A stretch of DNA of 64,000 nt, taken from assembly GCF_004360225.1 (NCBI RefSeq), contig NZ_SNUA01000002.1, forward strand, positions 460,962 through 524,961. The letters are read 5' to 3'. Positions 1 through 8,181 of the stretch are shown here, piece by piece. The position numbers and the translations under genes were made by a program. Origin of the DNA: Alcanivorax sp. 24. GTDB taxonomy: Bacteria > Pseudomonadota > Gammaproteobacteria > Pseudomonadales > Alcanivoracaceae. The notes below the pieces were generated by a model. The model was not told the origin of the DNA, made no database searches, and worked only from the letters and a program-made list of their open reading frames with translations. Each line of letters begins with the position of its first letter. Position 1 is the stretch's first letter.

Positions 1-4
1 CCGG

Positions 5-490
5 TCAGTGGCCGGCTAACCGATCCTCCTTGCGGACATGGACCAGCAGGGCGTCGAAAGCGACCTTGAGCGCCTTGAAGTCCCGATAATCCGTCACCGG
101 CTGATGCGAAAACCAGTGGGCCTCCCGCCGCTCCCGCTGGCGGCTGTCCGGCCAGATACGGAGTTCACAGGCGTCGCCGATCACCACCAGATAGAAATCG
201 CGCTGTCCATCGGTGAAGGCAATGTGCCGTGGAATGTAAGCCTCCACATCGCAGGGCAGGGTGTAATGCAAGGCCTCGCTACGCCACATGATGTTGCCCA
301 TGGGCGCCTTCACCGAGCAGCCGAAGGAGTTGTGGTGGTTGTGGAGCACGCGGTTGATGTCGTCCAGGGGAAACGCTTCCCTGGTCCTGGCCCGGCGCGG
401 CCGCTCGAACAGCCGGTCGATCCAGTTCTGCTTCTCCCCGTTTCCGGACAGGCCGCCGCACAGGCGCTCCTCTCGGTAGTAGATGTTCAT
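5..490 (-). CDS. Hypothetical protein, 161 aa
   Basis: A complete frame of 161 codons. The product is soluble-looking, rich in Arg and aromatic residues, with no signal peptide or membrane segment. It contains an HNHHNSFG stretch near residue 50 and an alternating hydrophobic run (RDFYLVVIGDACELRIW) in the second half that looks like beta strands. I do not recognise the family and assign no function. It diverges from the YbiT-like gene across about 320 bp that hold a REP-like palindrome. The ATG at 488-490 is the natural start. Base composition matches its neighbours, so it is probably a core or old gene. Confidence 0.6.
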   Translation of the reverse strand: MNIYYREERLCGGLSGNGEKQNWIDRLFERPRRARTREAFPLDDINRVLHNHHNSFGCSVKAPMGNIMWRSEALHYTLPCDVEAYIPRHIAFTDGQRDFYLVVIGDACELRIWPDSRQRERREAHWFSHQPVTDYRDFKALKVAFDALLVHVRKEDRLAGH

Positions 491-812
491 CGCGGTGATG
501 CTCTCCTGGCCGGGTGTTCTGGCTTCCGTCTAAACACCGGGGCAACTTATAAGGGCCGGGAAAGATTGTCCACGGACATCGAGGTCCGTGAATCGTTGCC
601 GCGCCGCGATTCGTTGCCAAGCGGAGCGCCGCCCGGACATCTTCCCACGGCAAGGCAGCTTCCCACGGAGGGAGGCCACGGAGCCGCTGTGGGAAGCCGC
701 CTTGGCGGCGAATACACACCCTGGCGGTGTGACCCGGGCCGGCCTCTGTGCCATAATCCACGCCGCTTTTCACTCTTTCCTCTCCATTCGCTCTTCGATC
801 CGGAATCCGACC
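491..812. other. Intergenic region with REP-like palindrome
   Basis: No gene is seen here. At roughly 609-712 there are imperfect inverted arms of the class A repeat (GTGGGAAGCCGCCTTGGCGG and its complement-like partner GCAAGGCAGCTTCCCACGG). The region also holds the divergent promoters for the hypothetical gene and the ABC-F gene, which I cannot place exactly. Confidence 0.55.
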
Positions 813-2402
813 TTGCTGACCACCGCCAATATCACCATGCAGTTTGGTGCCAAGCCGCTGTTTGAAAACGTCTCCGTCAAATTTGGTGACGGCAACCGCT
901 ATGGACTGATCGGCGCCAACGGCTCCGGCAAGTCCACCTTCATGAAGATCCTCGGCCGCGACCTGGAACCGTCCGCCGGCAATGTCTCCAAGGACCCCAA
1001 CGAGCGCATCGGCAAGCTGCGCCAGGACCAGTTCGCCTACGAGCAGTATTCGGTGGTGGACACGGTGATCATGGGCCACGAGGAACTGTGGAAGGTCAAG
1101 GAAGAGCGTGACGCCATCTACTCGAAAGACGAGATGACCGAGGAGGACGGCATCCGTGCCGGTGAACTGGAAGCGGAATTCGCCGAGCTGGACGGCTACA
1201 CCGCCGAGTCCCGCGCCGGCGACCTGTTGCTCGGTGTCGGTATTCCGGTGGAGCAGCATGTCGGCCCCATGAGTGAAGTGGCGCCGGGCTGGAAACTGCG
1301 CGTGCTGCTGGCTCAGGTGCTGTTCTCCGATCCGGACATCATGTTGCTGGACGAGCCCACCAACAACCTGGACATCAATACCATCCGCTGGCTCGAAGAC
1401 GTGCTCAACCAGCGCCAGTGCACCATGATCATCATTTCCCACGACCGCCACTTCCTCAACAGCGTGTGCACGCACATGGCGGACCTGGATTACGGTGAGC
1501 TGCGCGTTTACCCGGGCAATTACGACGAGTACATGACCGCCGCCACCCAGGCGATCGAGCGCAAGCGTGCCGACAACGCCAAGAAGAAGGCGCAGATCGC
1601 CGACCTGCAGCAGTTCGTCAGCCGCTTCTCCGCCAACGCCTCCAAATCCAAGCAGGCGACCTCGCGGGCCAAACAGATCGACAAGATCAAACTGGAGGAG
1701 ATCAAACCCTCCAGCCGTCAGAACCCGTACATCGTGTTCGAGCAGGAGAAAAAGCTGTTCCGCAACGCGCTGGAAGTGAAGAGCCTGGCGAAAAGCTTCG
1801 ACGAGGAATTGTTCTCCGGACTGGATCTGCGTGTGGAAGTGGGCGAGCGCATTGCCATCATCGGCCCCAACGGCGTCGGTAAATCCACCTTGCTGCGCTG
1901 CCTGGTCGGCGACCTGGAACCCAGCGCCGGCGAAGTGAAATGGTCGGAAAACGCCACCCTGGGCTATTACGCCCAGGATCACGCCGCCGACTTCGAGGAA
2001 AAGCTGAATCTGTTCGATTGGATGGCCCAATGGGGCAAACCCAGCGACGACGAACAAGTGATTCGCGGCACCCTGGGCCGGCTGCTGTTTTCCTCCAACG
2101 AGATCAACAAAACCGTGGACGTGATCTCGGGTGGCGAGCAGGGCCGCATGCTGTTCGGCAAGATCATGCTGCAGCGGCCCAACATCCTGCTGCTGGACGA
2201 GCCCACCAACCACCTGGACATGGAGTCCATCGAGTCGCTCAACCTGGCGCTGGAAAACTACCCCGGCACCTTGCTGTTCGTCAGCCACGACCGCGAGTTC
2301 GTGTCCTCCCTGGCCACCCGCATCATCGAACTGACGCCCACCGGCATCGTCGACTTCCACGGCAACTACGAGGACTACCTGCGCAGCCAGGGCGTGGTTT
2401 GA
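813..2402 (+). CDS. ybiT: ABC-F family ATPase, YbiT type
   Basis: This is a tandem-ATPase ABC-F protein of about 529 aa, a cytosolic ribosome-associated family without membrane domains. The first Walker A (GANGSGKST) is at residues 34-42 and the first Walker B region reads [13 protein letters not shown]. The second nucleotide-binding domain has GPNGVGKST near residue 350, an SGGEQGR signature and [14 protein letters not shown] linker rich in Lys and Arg separates the two halves. The N-terminus [11 protein letters not shown] matches YbiT, which supports the TTG at 813 rather than an in-frame start farther upstream inside the repeat region. Family members are thought to act on translating ribosomes in the E site; the exact role of YbiT is not settled. 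REP-like palindromes lie on both sides. Confidence 0.92.
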   Translation: MLTTANITMQFGAKPLFENVSVKFGDGNRYGLIGANGSGKSTFMKILGRDLEPSAGNVSKDPNERIGKLRQDQFAYEQYSVVDTVIMGHEELWKVKEERDAIYSKDEMTEEDGIRAGELEAEFAELDGYTAESRAGDLLLGVGIPVEQHVGPMSEVAPGWKLRVLLAQVLFSDPDIMLLDEPTNNLDINTIRWLEDVLNQRQCTMIIISHDRHFLNSVCTHMADLDYGELRVYPGNYDEYMTAATQAIERKRADNAKKKAQIADLQQFVSRFSANASKSKQATSRAKQIDKIKLEEIKPSSRQNPYIVFEQEKKLFRNALEVKSLAKSFDEELFSGLDLRVEVGERIAIIGPNGVGKSTLLRCLVGDLEPSAGEVKWSENATLGYYAQDHAADFEEKLNLFDWMAQWGKPSDDEQVIRGTLGRLLFSSNEINKTVDVISGGEQGRMLFGKIMLQRPNILLLDEPTNHLDMESIESLNLALENYPGTLLFVSHDREFVSSLATRIIELTPTGIVDFHGNYEDYLRSQGVV

Positions 2403-2417
2403 TCCAGCAGGTACCCC

Positions 2418-2488
2418 ATTCGCTGCTGAAGCAGCTTCCCACAGCGGCTACGTAGTCCGGTCTGTGGGAAGCTGCCTTGGCAGCGAAT
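2418..2488. repeat. REP-like palindrome (class A)
   Basis: Inverted arms ATTCGCTGCTGAAGCAGCTT and GCTGCCTTGGCAGCGAAT are joined by the TTCCCACA / TGTGGGAA pair. It lies between the convergent ybiT and pirin genes. The same arms recur elsewhere in the window, including 609-712, 25189-25257, 52159-52229, 53452-53521 and 61019-61055. Confidence 0.8.
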
Positions 2489-2546
2489 AGAGCGTTACTT
2501 CGTATCTCCAAGACTAATGGACTGGTGACGATTCTGGACCGCACCC

Positions 2547-3245
2547 TCAAACCACATCCACCAGCACCACCTCGCTGTCCGCCTCGGCGCTGACCGTCAG
2601 CCGGGTTTCGTCCTCGATGGCCAGACCATCCCCAGCTTCCGCCAACATACCGTTGACCCGCACCCGGCCCTTGGCCGGCACCAGATAGGCCTTGCGCCCC
2701 GGCGCCAGCTCGTAGACCGCCTCCTGGCCGTGATTCAGGGTCGCCGCCACCACCCGGGCGTCGGCCTGGATCGGCAGCGCGCCGTCTTCCGCCGGCTCCC
2801 CGCTGGCCAGCGTCACGAAGCCGCCGGCCCGATCACCCTTGGGAAACGGCTTACTGCCCCAGGTGGGCGGCAGGCCCGTGGCGTTCGGGATGATCCAGAT
2901 CTGGAAGATGCGCGTCTCGGTCTCCTCCAGGTTGTACTCGCTGTGGGTAATGCCGGTGCCCGCGGACATCACCTGTACGTCCCCGGCCTCGGTGCAGCCC
3001 TTGTTGCCCAGGCTGTCCTGGTGGGTAATCGCGCCTTCGCGGACGTAGGTAATGATCTCCATGTCCCGGTGCGAATGCGGCGGGAAACCGGTCCCCGGGG
3101 CGATGGTGTCGTCGTTCCACACCCGCAACTCGCCCCAGTGCAAATGCTCCGGGTCGTAGTAATTGGCGAAGGAGAAATGATGCTTGGTATCCAGCCAGCC
3201 GTGCCGGGCACCGCCCAGTTCATTGAAGGGTCGCAGTCTGATCAT
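2547..3245 (-). CDS. Pirin family protein
   Basis: This 232-aa protein is a bicupin of the pirin/YhaK family. The N-terminal cupin carries the metal-ligand pattern PHSHRDMEIITYV (residues about 56-68), followed by an HSEYN segment that supplies another ligand. Some homologues have quercetin 2,3-dioxygenase activity and others act in redox sensing, so the substrate here is unknown. The start ATG at 3243-3245 is preceded on the minus strand by AGGAGGACAT in two tandem copies, a duplicated Shine-Dalgarno element. It is divergent from the SRPBCC gene. Confidence 0.88.
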   Translation of the reverse strand: MIRLRPFNELGGARHGWLDTKHHFSFANYYDPEHLHWGELRVWNDDTIAPGTGFPPHSHRDMEIITYVREGAITHQDSLGNKGCTEAGDVQVMSAGTGITHSEYNLEETETRIFQIWIIPNATGLPPTWGSKPFPKGDRAGGFVTLASGEPAEDGALPIQADARVVAATLNHGQEAVYELAPGRKAYLVPAKGRVRVNGMLAEAGDGLAIEDETRLTVSAEADSEVVLVDVV

Positions 3246-3460
3246 AATGTCCTCCTTATGTCCTCCTAAGTGGACACAGGCGTGGGTGCCTGGCCACTCG
3301 ATGACGTCACTCTAGGATTGGATCGGCCGATAAAAAACAGGGAAAAGTGGTGACATTGAATCGGATTATTCGATGAACAGGCTCGCTGCGCTGCCGTTGT
3401 CGAAATGGCCGGCCGGCAGCCGACTAACCGGCATTCAGAGATCAAAAAAGGAGAACACCC

Positions 3461-3913
3461 ATGTCCGGCAACACCGTTCGTCTGCACCGCGTCCTGCGCG
3501 GCACCCCCGACCGCGTCTACCGCGCCTTCATCGACCCGGACGCCATGGTCAAATGGCTGCCGCCCCACGGCTTCACCGGCAAGGTTTACGACATGGACGC
3601 CCGCGAAGGCGGCGGCTACCGCATGACCTTCACCAACTTCACCACCGGCAACAGCCACGCCTTCGGCGGCCGCTTCGTCGAACTCAAGCCCAACGAACTG
3701 ATCCGCTACACCGACCAGTTCGAGGACCCCAACTTGCCCGGGGAAATGCAGGTCACCGTCACCCTCAAGCAAGTGCTGTGCGGCACCGAAGTGCACATCA
3801 CCCAGGAAGGCATCCCCGACGCCATCCCGTTGGAGTTCTGCTACCAGGGCTGGCAAGAATCCCTGATCCAATTGGCGCAACTGGTGGACCCGGAAATCCC
3901 GGACGAGGGCTGA
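3461..3913 (+). CDS. SRPBCC (AHSA1-like) domain protein
   Basis: A 150-aa protein with the START/Bet v1-like helix-grip fold of the activator-of-Hsp90-homologue group. The N-terminal RVYRAFIDPDAMVKWLPP, central GGRFVELKPNELIRYT and C-terminal FCYQGWQESLIQLAQLV are hallmark segments of this family. Such proteins bind hydrophobic ligands; no specific ligand can be inferred. The ATG at 3461 follows AAAAAAGGAG with good spacing. It diverges from the pirin gene across about 215 bp, which suggests a shared regulatory region. Confidence 0.85.
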   Translation: MSGNTVRLHRVLRGTPDRVYRAFIDPDAMVKWLPPHGFTGKVYDMDAREGGGYRMTFTNFTTGNSHAFGGRFVELKPNELIRYTDQFEDPNLPGEMQVTVTLKQVLCGTEVHITQEGIPDAIPLEFCYQGWQESLIQLAQLVDPEIPDEG

Positions 3914-3991
3914 GTTGAGCAACCCGTCCACTCGCTCCCACGGATTACTCTACGAAGCCGCTGTGGGAGATTCTATGGTGCCCTGCAATGC

Positions 3992-4120
3992 TTAAAAGAG
4001 CTTTGCGGGGCAATATTCTTGTTGCTGCTTCATCAGGGCGAAGGCGGTGCGGGCGATCTTCCGGGCCAGGATGACCAGCCTGCTGGCAAATTTCCTTCCC
4101 GGAGAGCTGTGATTCGCCAG
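3992..4120 (-). pseudogene. Transposase C-terminal remnant
   Basis: Reading the minus strand into the stop at 3992-3994 gives a C-terminal tail with VILARKIARTAFALMKQQ followed by EYCPAKLF. The ARK(I/L)AR-x2-(F/W)ALL pattern is typical of the C-terminal ends of IS110-like transposases. Only about 40 codons survive, with no start and no inverted repeats that I can see. Upstream the frame runs into REP-like sequence. The family assignment is tentative. Confidence 0.45.
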
Positions 4121-4148
4121 CAAGACACTCGCAGCTTCGTACCAACCT

Positions 4149-4182
4149 CTCCATCACTGTGGGAAGCTGCCTCGGCAGCGAA
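4149..4182. repeat. Half REP-like element (class A)
   Basis: A single arm, CTGTGGGAAGCTGCCTCGGC followed by AGCGAA, of the class A repeat. A second short piece (CCGCTGTGGGAG) lies at about 3957-3968, on the far side of the transposase remnant, so the insertion may have split a full palindrome. Confidence 0.6.
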
Positions 4183-4282
4183 CGCCAAGCGCATCCCGCC
4201 TCAATGCCGTCCCGAACTCCCCATGCCTGCCCTCCCACCGGATGTGATAGCGTTCGTGAAGCGCCCGCTCACAGGAGGCCCC

Positions 4283-4720
4283 ATGTCCAACGCCCAGCAC
4301 CCGCCCAACGCAAAAGAATGGCTCCAAGCGTTCATCGGCGGTTTCATCGCCACCCTGTTGTTCCACCAGGGCGTCATCGCCCTGTTCTGGCTGGCCGGCC
4401 TGATCCCGGCGGCGCCCTGGAATATGAGCCCGGTGCCGCCGTTCGGCATTCCCAAAGTCCTGTCCCTGGCGTTCTGGGGTGGCGTCTGGGGCCCCCCGAT
4501 CTGGTGGCTGATCCGCCGCTGGCGGGGCCCGCGTCATTGGCTTGGCGCCCTGATCGCCGGCGCCATTGGTCCGACCCTGGTGGCCATGTTGGTGGTGTTT
4601 CCCCTGAAAGGTCTGGAGGTCAGCGCCAACAAGGTGGTGGGCGGCCTGATCGTCAACGGCGCCTGGGGATTGGGGCTGGCGGTGTGGATGCGGCTTGTGT
4701 TCACTCGAAAGGTGGTTTGA
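4283..4720 (+). CDS. Small inner-membrane protein, 145 aa
   Basis: The product is an integral membrane protein with about four hydrophobic segments: a first around residues 12-32 (FIGGFIATLLFHQGVIALFWLAG), then LSLAFWGGVWGPPIWWLI, LGALIAGAIGPTLVAMLVVFPL and VVGGLIVNGAWGLGLAVWM. The ATG at 4283 is chosen because ACAGGAGGCCCC precedes it; the frame is open farther upstream, but that part is REP and transposase debris. I do not recognise a named family. A hairpin at 4730-4754 may terminate the transcript. Confidence 0.72.
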   Translation: MSNAQHPPNAKEWLQAFIGGFIATLLFHQGVIALFWLAGLIPAAPWNMSPVPPFGIPKVLSLAFWGGVWGPPIWWLIRRWRGPRHWLGALIAGAIGPTLVAMLVVFPLKGLEVSANKVVGGLIVNGAWGLGLAVWMRLVFTRKVV

Positions 4721-4729
4721 GAAAGAGGA

Positions 4730-4760
4730 TTTTTGCGGCGAAAAACGCCGCAAATTATTT
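4730..4760 (+). terminator. Hairpin after membrane-protein gene
   Basis: TTTGCGGCG and CGCCGCAAA form a 9-bp stem with an A5 loop just past the stop at 4720. The T-tract after it is weak, so termination is only probable. Confidence 0.5.
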
Positions 4761-4845
4761 GACTTTCAAACTTCAAACGACAGAATGGTTTAGTGTTCTT
4801 CAAATTTGCGTCGATTTTCGCCGTAAACAGGAATAAGGGTAAACC

Positions 4846-5619
4846 ATGAGTCTGTCTTCCCCCTCGGAATGGGCCGCCAGCCTGCCCATGGGCCAGGTGG
4901 CCACCCGCCAGTGGCTGCAGGCCCGCGGGGCGTCCCGCCATGCCCTGGACAATGCGCTGAAATCCGGACGTCTGACCGCGCCGGCCCGCGGCCTGCTGGC
5001 GCGTCCGGGCCTGCCAGTGACCTGGGAAGGTGTGGTCGCCTCACTGGACCGCATGATGCCAGACCCGGTCTATGTGGGCGGGCTGTCCGCGCTGGAACGG
5101 TCAGGCCTGGGCCATTACGTGACCATGGCTTCCCGGGTTCACCTGTATTCGCCCGGGCCGGCGCCGGCCTGGCTGACGCGGCTGCCGGTCGGGGTGGACT
5201 GGGTGTGGCACGTCACCACGCGGCTGTGGGACCAACAGGCCCTGCAAGACAGCGGCAGCGTTCGCGAACAGCGCACGCCTACCCTGGAGGGCTGGCCCAT
5301 GGCCTCCCCGGAACAGGCGTTCCTGGAAGTGCTGGCGGACGTCCCCGAGAGCGTCAGCTTCGAGCACGCGGATAATCTGATGCGCGGCCTGAGCGCCTTG
5401 TCGCCACGCCGGCTGGACACCTTGCTGCACGCCTGCCGCCACGTGCGGGTAAAACGTCTTTTCTTCTTCTTCGCCGATCGCCATCCCTATCCCTGGCGCA
5501 AGCGCCTGGACCCGGCGGACTACGACCTGGGCTCGGGAAAACGCAGTGTGGTCAGGGGAGGGCGGCTGGACCGCACTTATCTGATCACCATCCCGGAAGC
5601 CTTCCATGGACAGGAATAA
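4846..5619 (+). CDS. abiEi: AbiEi-type antitoxin (type IV TA)
   Basis: A 257-aa protein resembling AbiEi-family antitoxins. An N-terminal winged-helix region (MGQVATRQWLQARGASRHALDNALKSGRL) is followed by the long C-terminal domain with GGLSALERSGLGHY and PTLEGWPMASPEQAFLEVL. AbiEi proteins repress their own operon and neutralise the nucleotidyltransferase AbiEii, originally described in phage abortive infection. The original abiEii start (ATG at 5606) overlaps the end of this gene by 14 bp, showing tight translational coupling before the downstream insertion. Two GTAAAC motifs just before the start could belong to the operator. It is the first gene of the accessory island. Confidence 0.85.
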   Translation: MSLSSPSEWAASLPMGQVATRQWLQARGASRHALDNALKSGRLTAPARGLLARPGLPVTWEGVVASLDRMMPDPVYVGGLSALERSGLGHYVTMASRVHLYSPGPAPAWLTRLPVGVDWVWHVTTRLWDQQALQDSGSVREQRTPTLEGWPMASPEQAFLEVLADVPESVSFEHADNLMRGLSALSPRRLDTLLHACRHVRVKRLFFFFADRHPYPWRKRLDPADYDLGSGKRSVVRGGRLDRTYLITIPEAFHGQE

Positions 5620-6810
5620 TCCTTAGAGCCTGTTCACGATCTCTACGCCGCCGCGTTGCTGCTGGAAAAGCCGCCAGGCGGCGTCGCGGACTGCAGGCTT
5701 TGGTGGGCCAAAGGCAAAGGCCGGGGCGTCGTCTGGCGGCTTTTCCAGCGCAACCCGGAGGGCCGGGCCCCTTTTGTCGCCAGGCCGCGATTACGCTTGT
5801 TTATGTAGAATGACTACACTGCACAATCGGAATCACGCCCTGGCGACAAAATGAGCTCCGGCGCGGCGGTGTAGAGATCGTGAACAGGCTCTTACTACCG
5901 GCAAGTGGCGTTGCTGCTGCAAGTGCTGCCCTTTGTGTTCCTGGAATCCTGTTTCGCCCTCAAGGGCGGCACCGCCATCAATCTGTTCGTGCGCGACCTG
6001 CCACGCCTGTCGGTGGACATCGACTTGGTCTACCTGCCGGACGGTGACAGAGAGCAGGCGCTACCGGCCATTCACCAGGCCCTGGACCGTATCGCCGACG
6101 ACCTGGAACAGGGACTGGCCGCCACCGTGACACGCAGCTACCGGCACAAAATCGACTCGCTGCATCTCACCGTGGAACGGAACAACACCGCCATCAAAGT
6201 GGAGCTGTCCCCGGTGATGCGAGGCACGGTTTTCCCCGTCGCGAACCGCGAAGTGGTGGCGACCGTGGAAGACGAATTCGGCTTCGCCGAAGTCCCGGTG
6301 TTGGCGCTGGCGGACCTCTACGCCGGCAAACTCTGCGCCGCCTTCGACCGGCAGCACCCAAGGGACCTGTTCGATGTGATGCTGCTGCTTGAGAACGAGG
6401 GCATTGCCGACCAACTGCGCAAAGCGTTTCTGGTCTATCTGATCTGCCACCCCCGGCCGATGGAAGAACTGCTGCAACCGCATTGGCGGCCCATGCAGGA
6501 TGTCTTCGACGGCGAGTTCAGCGGCATGACACTGCGCCCGGTCACCCTGGAGGAATTAAGAAAAGCCGGAACCCAGGCCTTGAACCAGCTCCTTGCACAA
6601 CTGACCGACCCGGAAAAACGCTTTCTTTGCAGCCTCTACCAAGGGCCTCCGGATTGGACTGCGCTGGGCATCAGTGGCATCGAGAAGCTGCCGGCGGTGC
6701 AATGGAAGGTGCGCAATATCGAAAAGATGACGCAAGAGAAGCGGCGCGGCGCGCTGATGGCGTTGCGGCGTGTGCTTTCGATGGGGGAGCCTTGGGAGGA
6801 TACGACTTGA
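5606..6810 (+). pseudogene. abiEii: AbiEii-type nucleotidyltransferase toxin, split by MITE
   Basis: The C-terminal 301 codons (from 5905) encode an AbiEii/AbiGii-type nucleotidyltransferase with the catalytic signature GGTAINLFVRDLPRLSVDID (a GSx10DxD variant) intact. The original start is ATG at 5606 (M-D-R-N-N-P). The 266-bp element at 5626-5891 then interrupts codon 7, leaving TAG straight after it. Removing the element and one TTA copy restores MDRNNPYYRQVALLL in frame. The remaining frame could begin only at GTG 5905, which lacks a visible Shine-Dalgarno, so activity is doubtful but not excluded. The AbiEi antitoxin upstream is intact. Confidence 0.85.
5626..5891. mobile_element. 266-bp MITE with 30-bp terminal inverted repeats
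   Basis: Terminal inverted repeats begin GAGCCTGTTCACGATCTC; they are perfect for 21 bp and extend to about 30 bp with one mismatch. A TTA target duplication flanks the element at 5623-5625 and 5892-5894. Inside are two further perfect hairpins: CTGGAAAAGCCGCCAG (5662-5677) with its complement at 5733-5748, and TTTTGTCGCCAGG (5772-5784) with its complement at 5839-5851. There is no transposase. The GAG-rich ends and a 3-bp TNA-type duplication resemble the IS1031 group of the IS5 family, which is an inference. Confidence 0.88.
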
Positions 6811-6814
6811 CGAT

Positions 6815-6848
6815 ACCCATTTTGGGGATGATAGTACCCAAAATGGGT
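6815..6848. promoter_or_regulatory. 12-bp palindromic operator before nucleotidyltransferase gene
   Basis: ACCCATTTTGGG (6815-6826) and CCCAAAATGGGT (6837-6848) are perfect inverted arms separated by 10 bp. It ends 16 bp before the start of the HTH-nucleotidyltransferase gene. The N-terminal winged helix of that protein is the obvious candidate to bind it. Confidence 0.7.
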
Positions 6849-6864
6849 CTTAAAGAGGCATGCA

Positions 6865-7461
6865 ATGGCTCTGACACTGGGCGATGCCCTGTTTACCAAA
6901 ACACAGCAGCGCGTGCTGGGCCTTTTCTTCAGCGTGCCCGACACGCGCTTCTACACCAACGACATCCTGCGCCGGCTCGAAATGGGGCGGGGTACCGTGT
7001 TGCGTGAACTCGATAAACTGGCCCAGGCGGGCATCCTGTCGCGGACCCGCGAAGGCAATCAAAACTACTATCAGGCCAACACGGACTCCCCGGTGTACCC
7101 GGAGTTGCTGGCGATTGTCCGTAAAACCTTCGGTGTTGCCGAGGTATTGCGCGGAGCTTTGCAACCGATTGAAGATCGGCTGGTGCTGGCGTTCGTATAT
7201 GGATCGCTGGCCAAAGGGACGGAAGATAAGAACAGTGATATTGATCTGATGCTGGTGGGGCAGGGTCTGGCCTATAGCGAGGTGATGAACTGTCTGTTGC
7301 CACTGGAGTCTGAACTGATGCGCCCGGTCAATCCCTCCATCTATACACCGGAGGAGTTGAATCAGAAGCGGAAGCAGGGGAACAGTTTTATAGAACGGGT
7401 TATGGAACAACCTAAATTATGGGTGAAGGGAAGCGACGATGACATGGACGGCATTGGATAA
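6865..7461 (+). CDS. Winged-helix/MNT nucleotidyltransferase (TA partner)
   Basis: A 198-aa two-domain protein. Residues about 1-75 form a winged helix (TKTQQRVLGLFF, then GRGTVLRELDKLAQAGILSR). Residues about 105-160 carry the minimal nucleotidyltransferase motif GSLAKGTEDKNSDIDLMLVG, with both catalytic aspartates. MNT proteins in HEPN/MNT modules are antitoxins that can AMPylate the HEPN partner; this is established for related systems and inferred here. The HEPN gene starts inside its 3' end (23-bp overlap). AAAGAGG lies before ATG 6865, and the palindrome at 6815-6848 suggests autoregulation. Confidence 0.85.
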   Translation: MALTLGDALFTKTQQRVLGLFFSVPDTRFYTNDILRRLEMGRGTVLRELDKLAQAGILSRTREGNQNYYQANTDSPVYPELLAIVRKTFGVAEVLRGALQPIEDRLVLAFVYGSLAKGTEDKNSDIDLMLVGQGLAYSEVMNCLLPLESELMRPVNPSIYTPEELNQKRKQGNSFIERVMEQPKLWVKGSDDDMDGIG

Positions 7462-7864
7462 TCTGGTGAAAACCGGCGGCCTTAAACAGGAACCGCCCGA
7501 CCAACAAGAATTCGATGGCATGGTGCAAGCCGCCCGGCGGCGCCTTCAGGATGCACATCTTAGTGGGTTGTCGGAGGAGGGCAAGTTCAGCCTCGCCTAC
7601 GGCGCCGCCCATGCCTTATCGCTGGCCGCTTTGCGCTGGCACGGTTACCGCTCCGGCAATCGCTACCTGGTCTTTCAATGCCTGGAACATACCCTCGGAC
7701 TGGAAAGCAGCCAATGGCGACTGCTCGATCTGTGCCACAAGCGGCGGAACCAGGCGGAATATGAGGGGCATCTGGATATTTCATCGCAACTGATCGACGA
7801 CCTGCTGGCGGTAACTCGGGAGGTTCTGGAACGGGTCGAGAAGTTGGGCGACATCAAGGAATGA
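7439..7864 (+). CDS. HEPN-domain toxin partner
   Basis: An all-helical 141-aa protein that follows and overlaps the MNT gene. The C-terminal half contains CHKRRNQAEYEG, which matches the RNxxxY/H ribonuclease motif of HEPN proteins. The earlier GKFSLAYGAAHALSLAALRWHGYR helix is typical of the fold. In characterised pairs the HEPN protein is an RNase toxin and the MNT protein its antitoxin. The extensive overlap with the upstream gene implies coupled expression. It could instead be a non-toxic HEPN, but the motif is intact. Confidence 0.8.
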   Translation: MTWTALDNLVKTGGLKQEPPDQQEFDGMVQAARRRLQDAHLSGLSEEGKFSLAYGAAHALSLAALRWHGYRSGNRYLVFQCLEHTLGLESSQWRLLDLCHKRRNQAEYEGHLDISSQLIDDLLAVTREVLERVEKLGDIKE

Positions 7865-8181
7865 CCCAAACAGCCGCTTGCATTTATTTTCGCCGCCGGT
7901 AAATTCGGACTTGGATCACAAAAAAGGCGTCGCACCAGCGGCGTCCTGGAAGGAGACCGCCTTGGAAGGCGGCCGCCAGAAACCGACGTCTTGAATAGGG
8001 CGGCGTAAAACCAAAAAGTGGGGGAAGGGATGTCTTCCTGTTGCTTTACCCAGAGGCCTTTTGGGGGGCTTCGAAGTATTACCTGCCATAGCGCTGACCA
8101 CTGTGCGGTGGGCACGCGTCTGCCATGCCGTTGGCTTCCCTGTGAGATCCTTCTTTTTGAGATCATAAGGGAGCGAACCGT
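7865..8181. other. Intergenic region, no gene seen
   Basis: About 317 bp separate the HEPN gene from the NERD-helicase gene. GACCGCCTTGGAAGGCGGCC forms a compact hairpin near 7956-7975. I see no coding frame, transposase trace or fadA-like sequence. Confidence 0.5.

Noticed and set aside
279..2360. Long minus-strand frame across the ABC-F gene.
   Set aside because: It is antisense to a clearly conserved ABC-F protein and its composition ([14 protein letters not shown] repeats) is that of a codon shadow.
4019..4282. N-terminal extension of the small membrane protein.
   Set aside because: The in-frame extension crosses transposase debris and a REP arm; the ATG at 4283 has a good ribosome-binding site and starts the conserved-looking hydrophobic protein.
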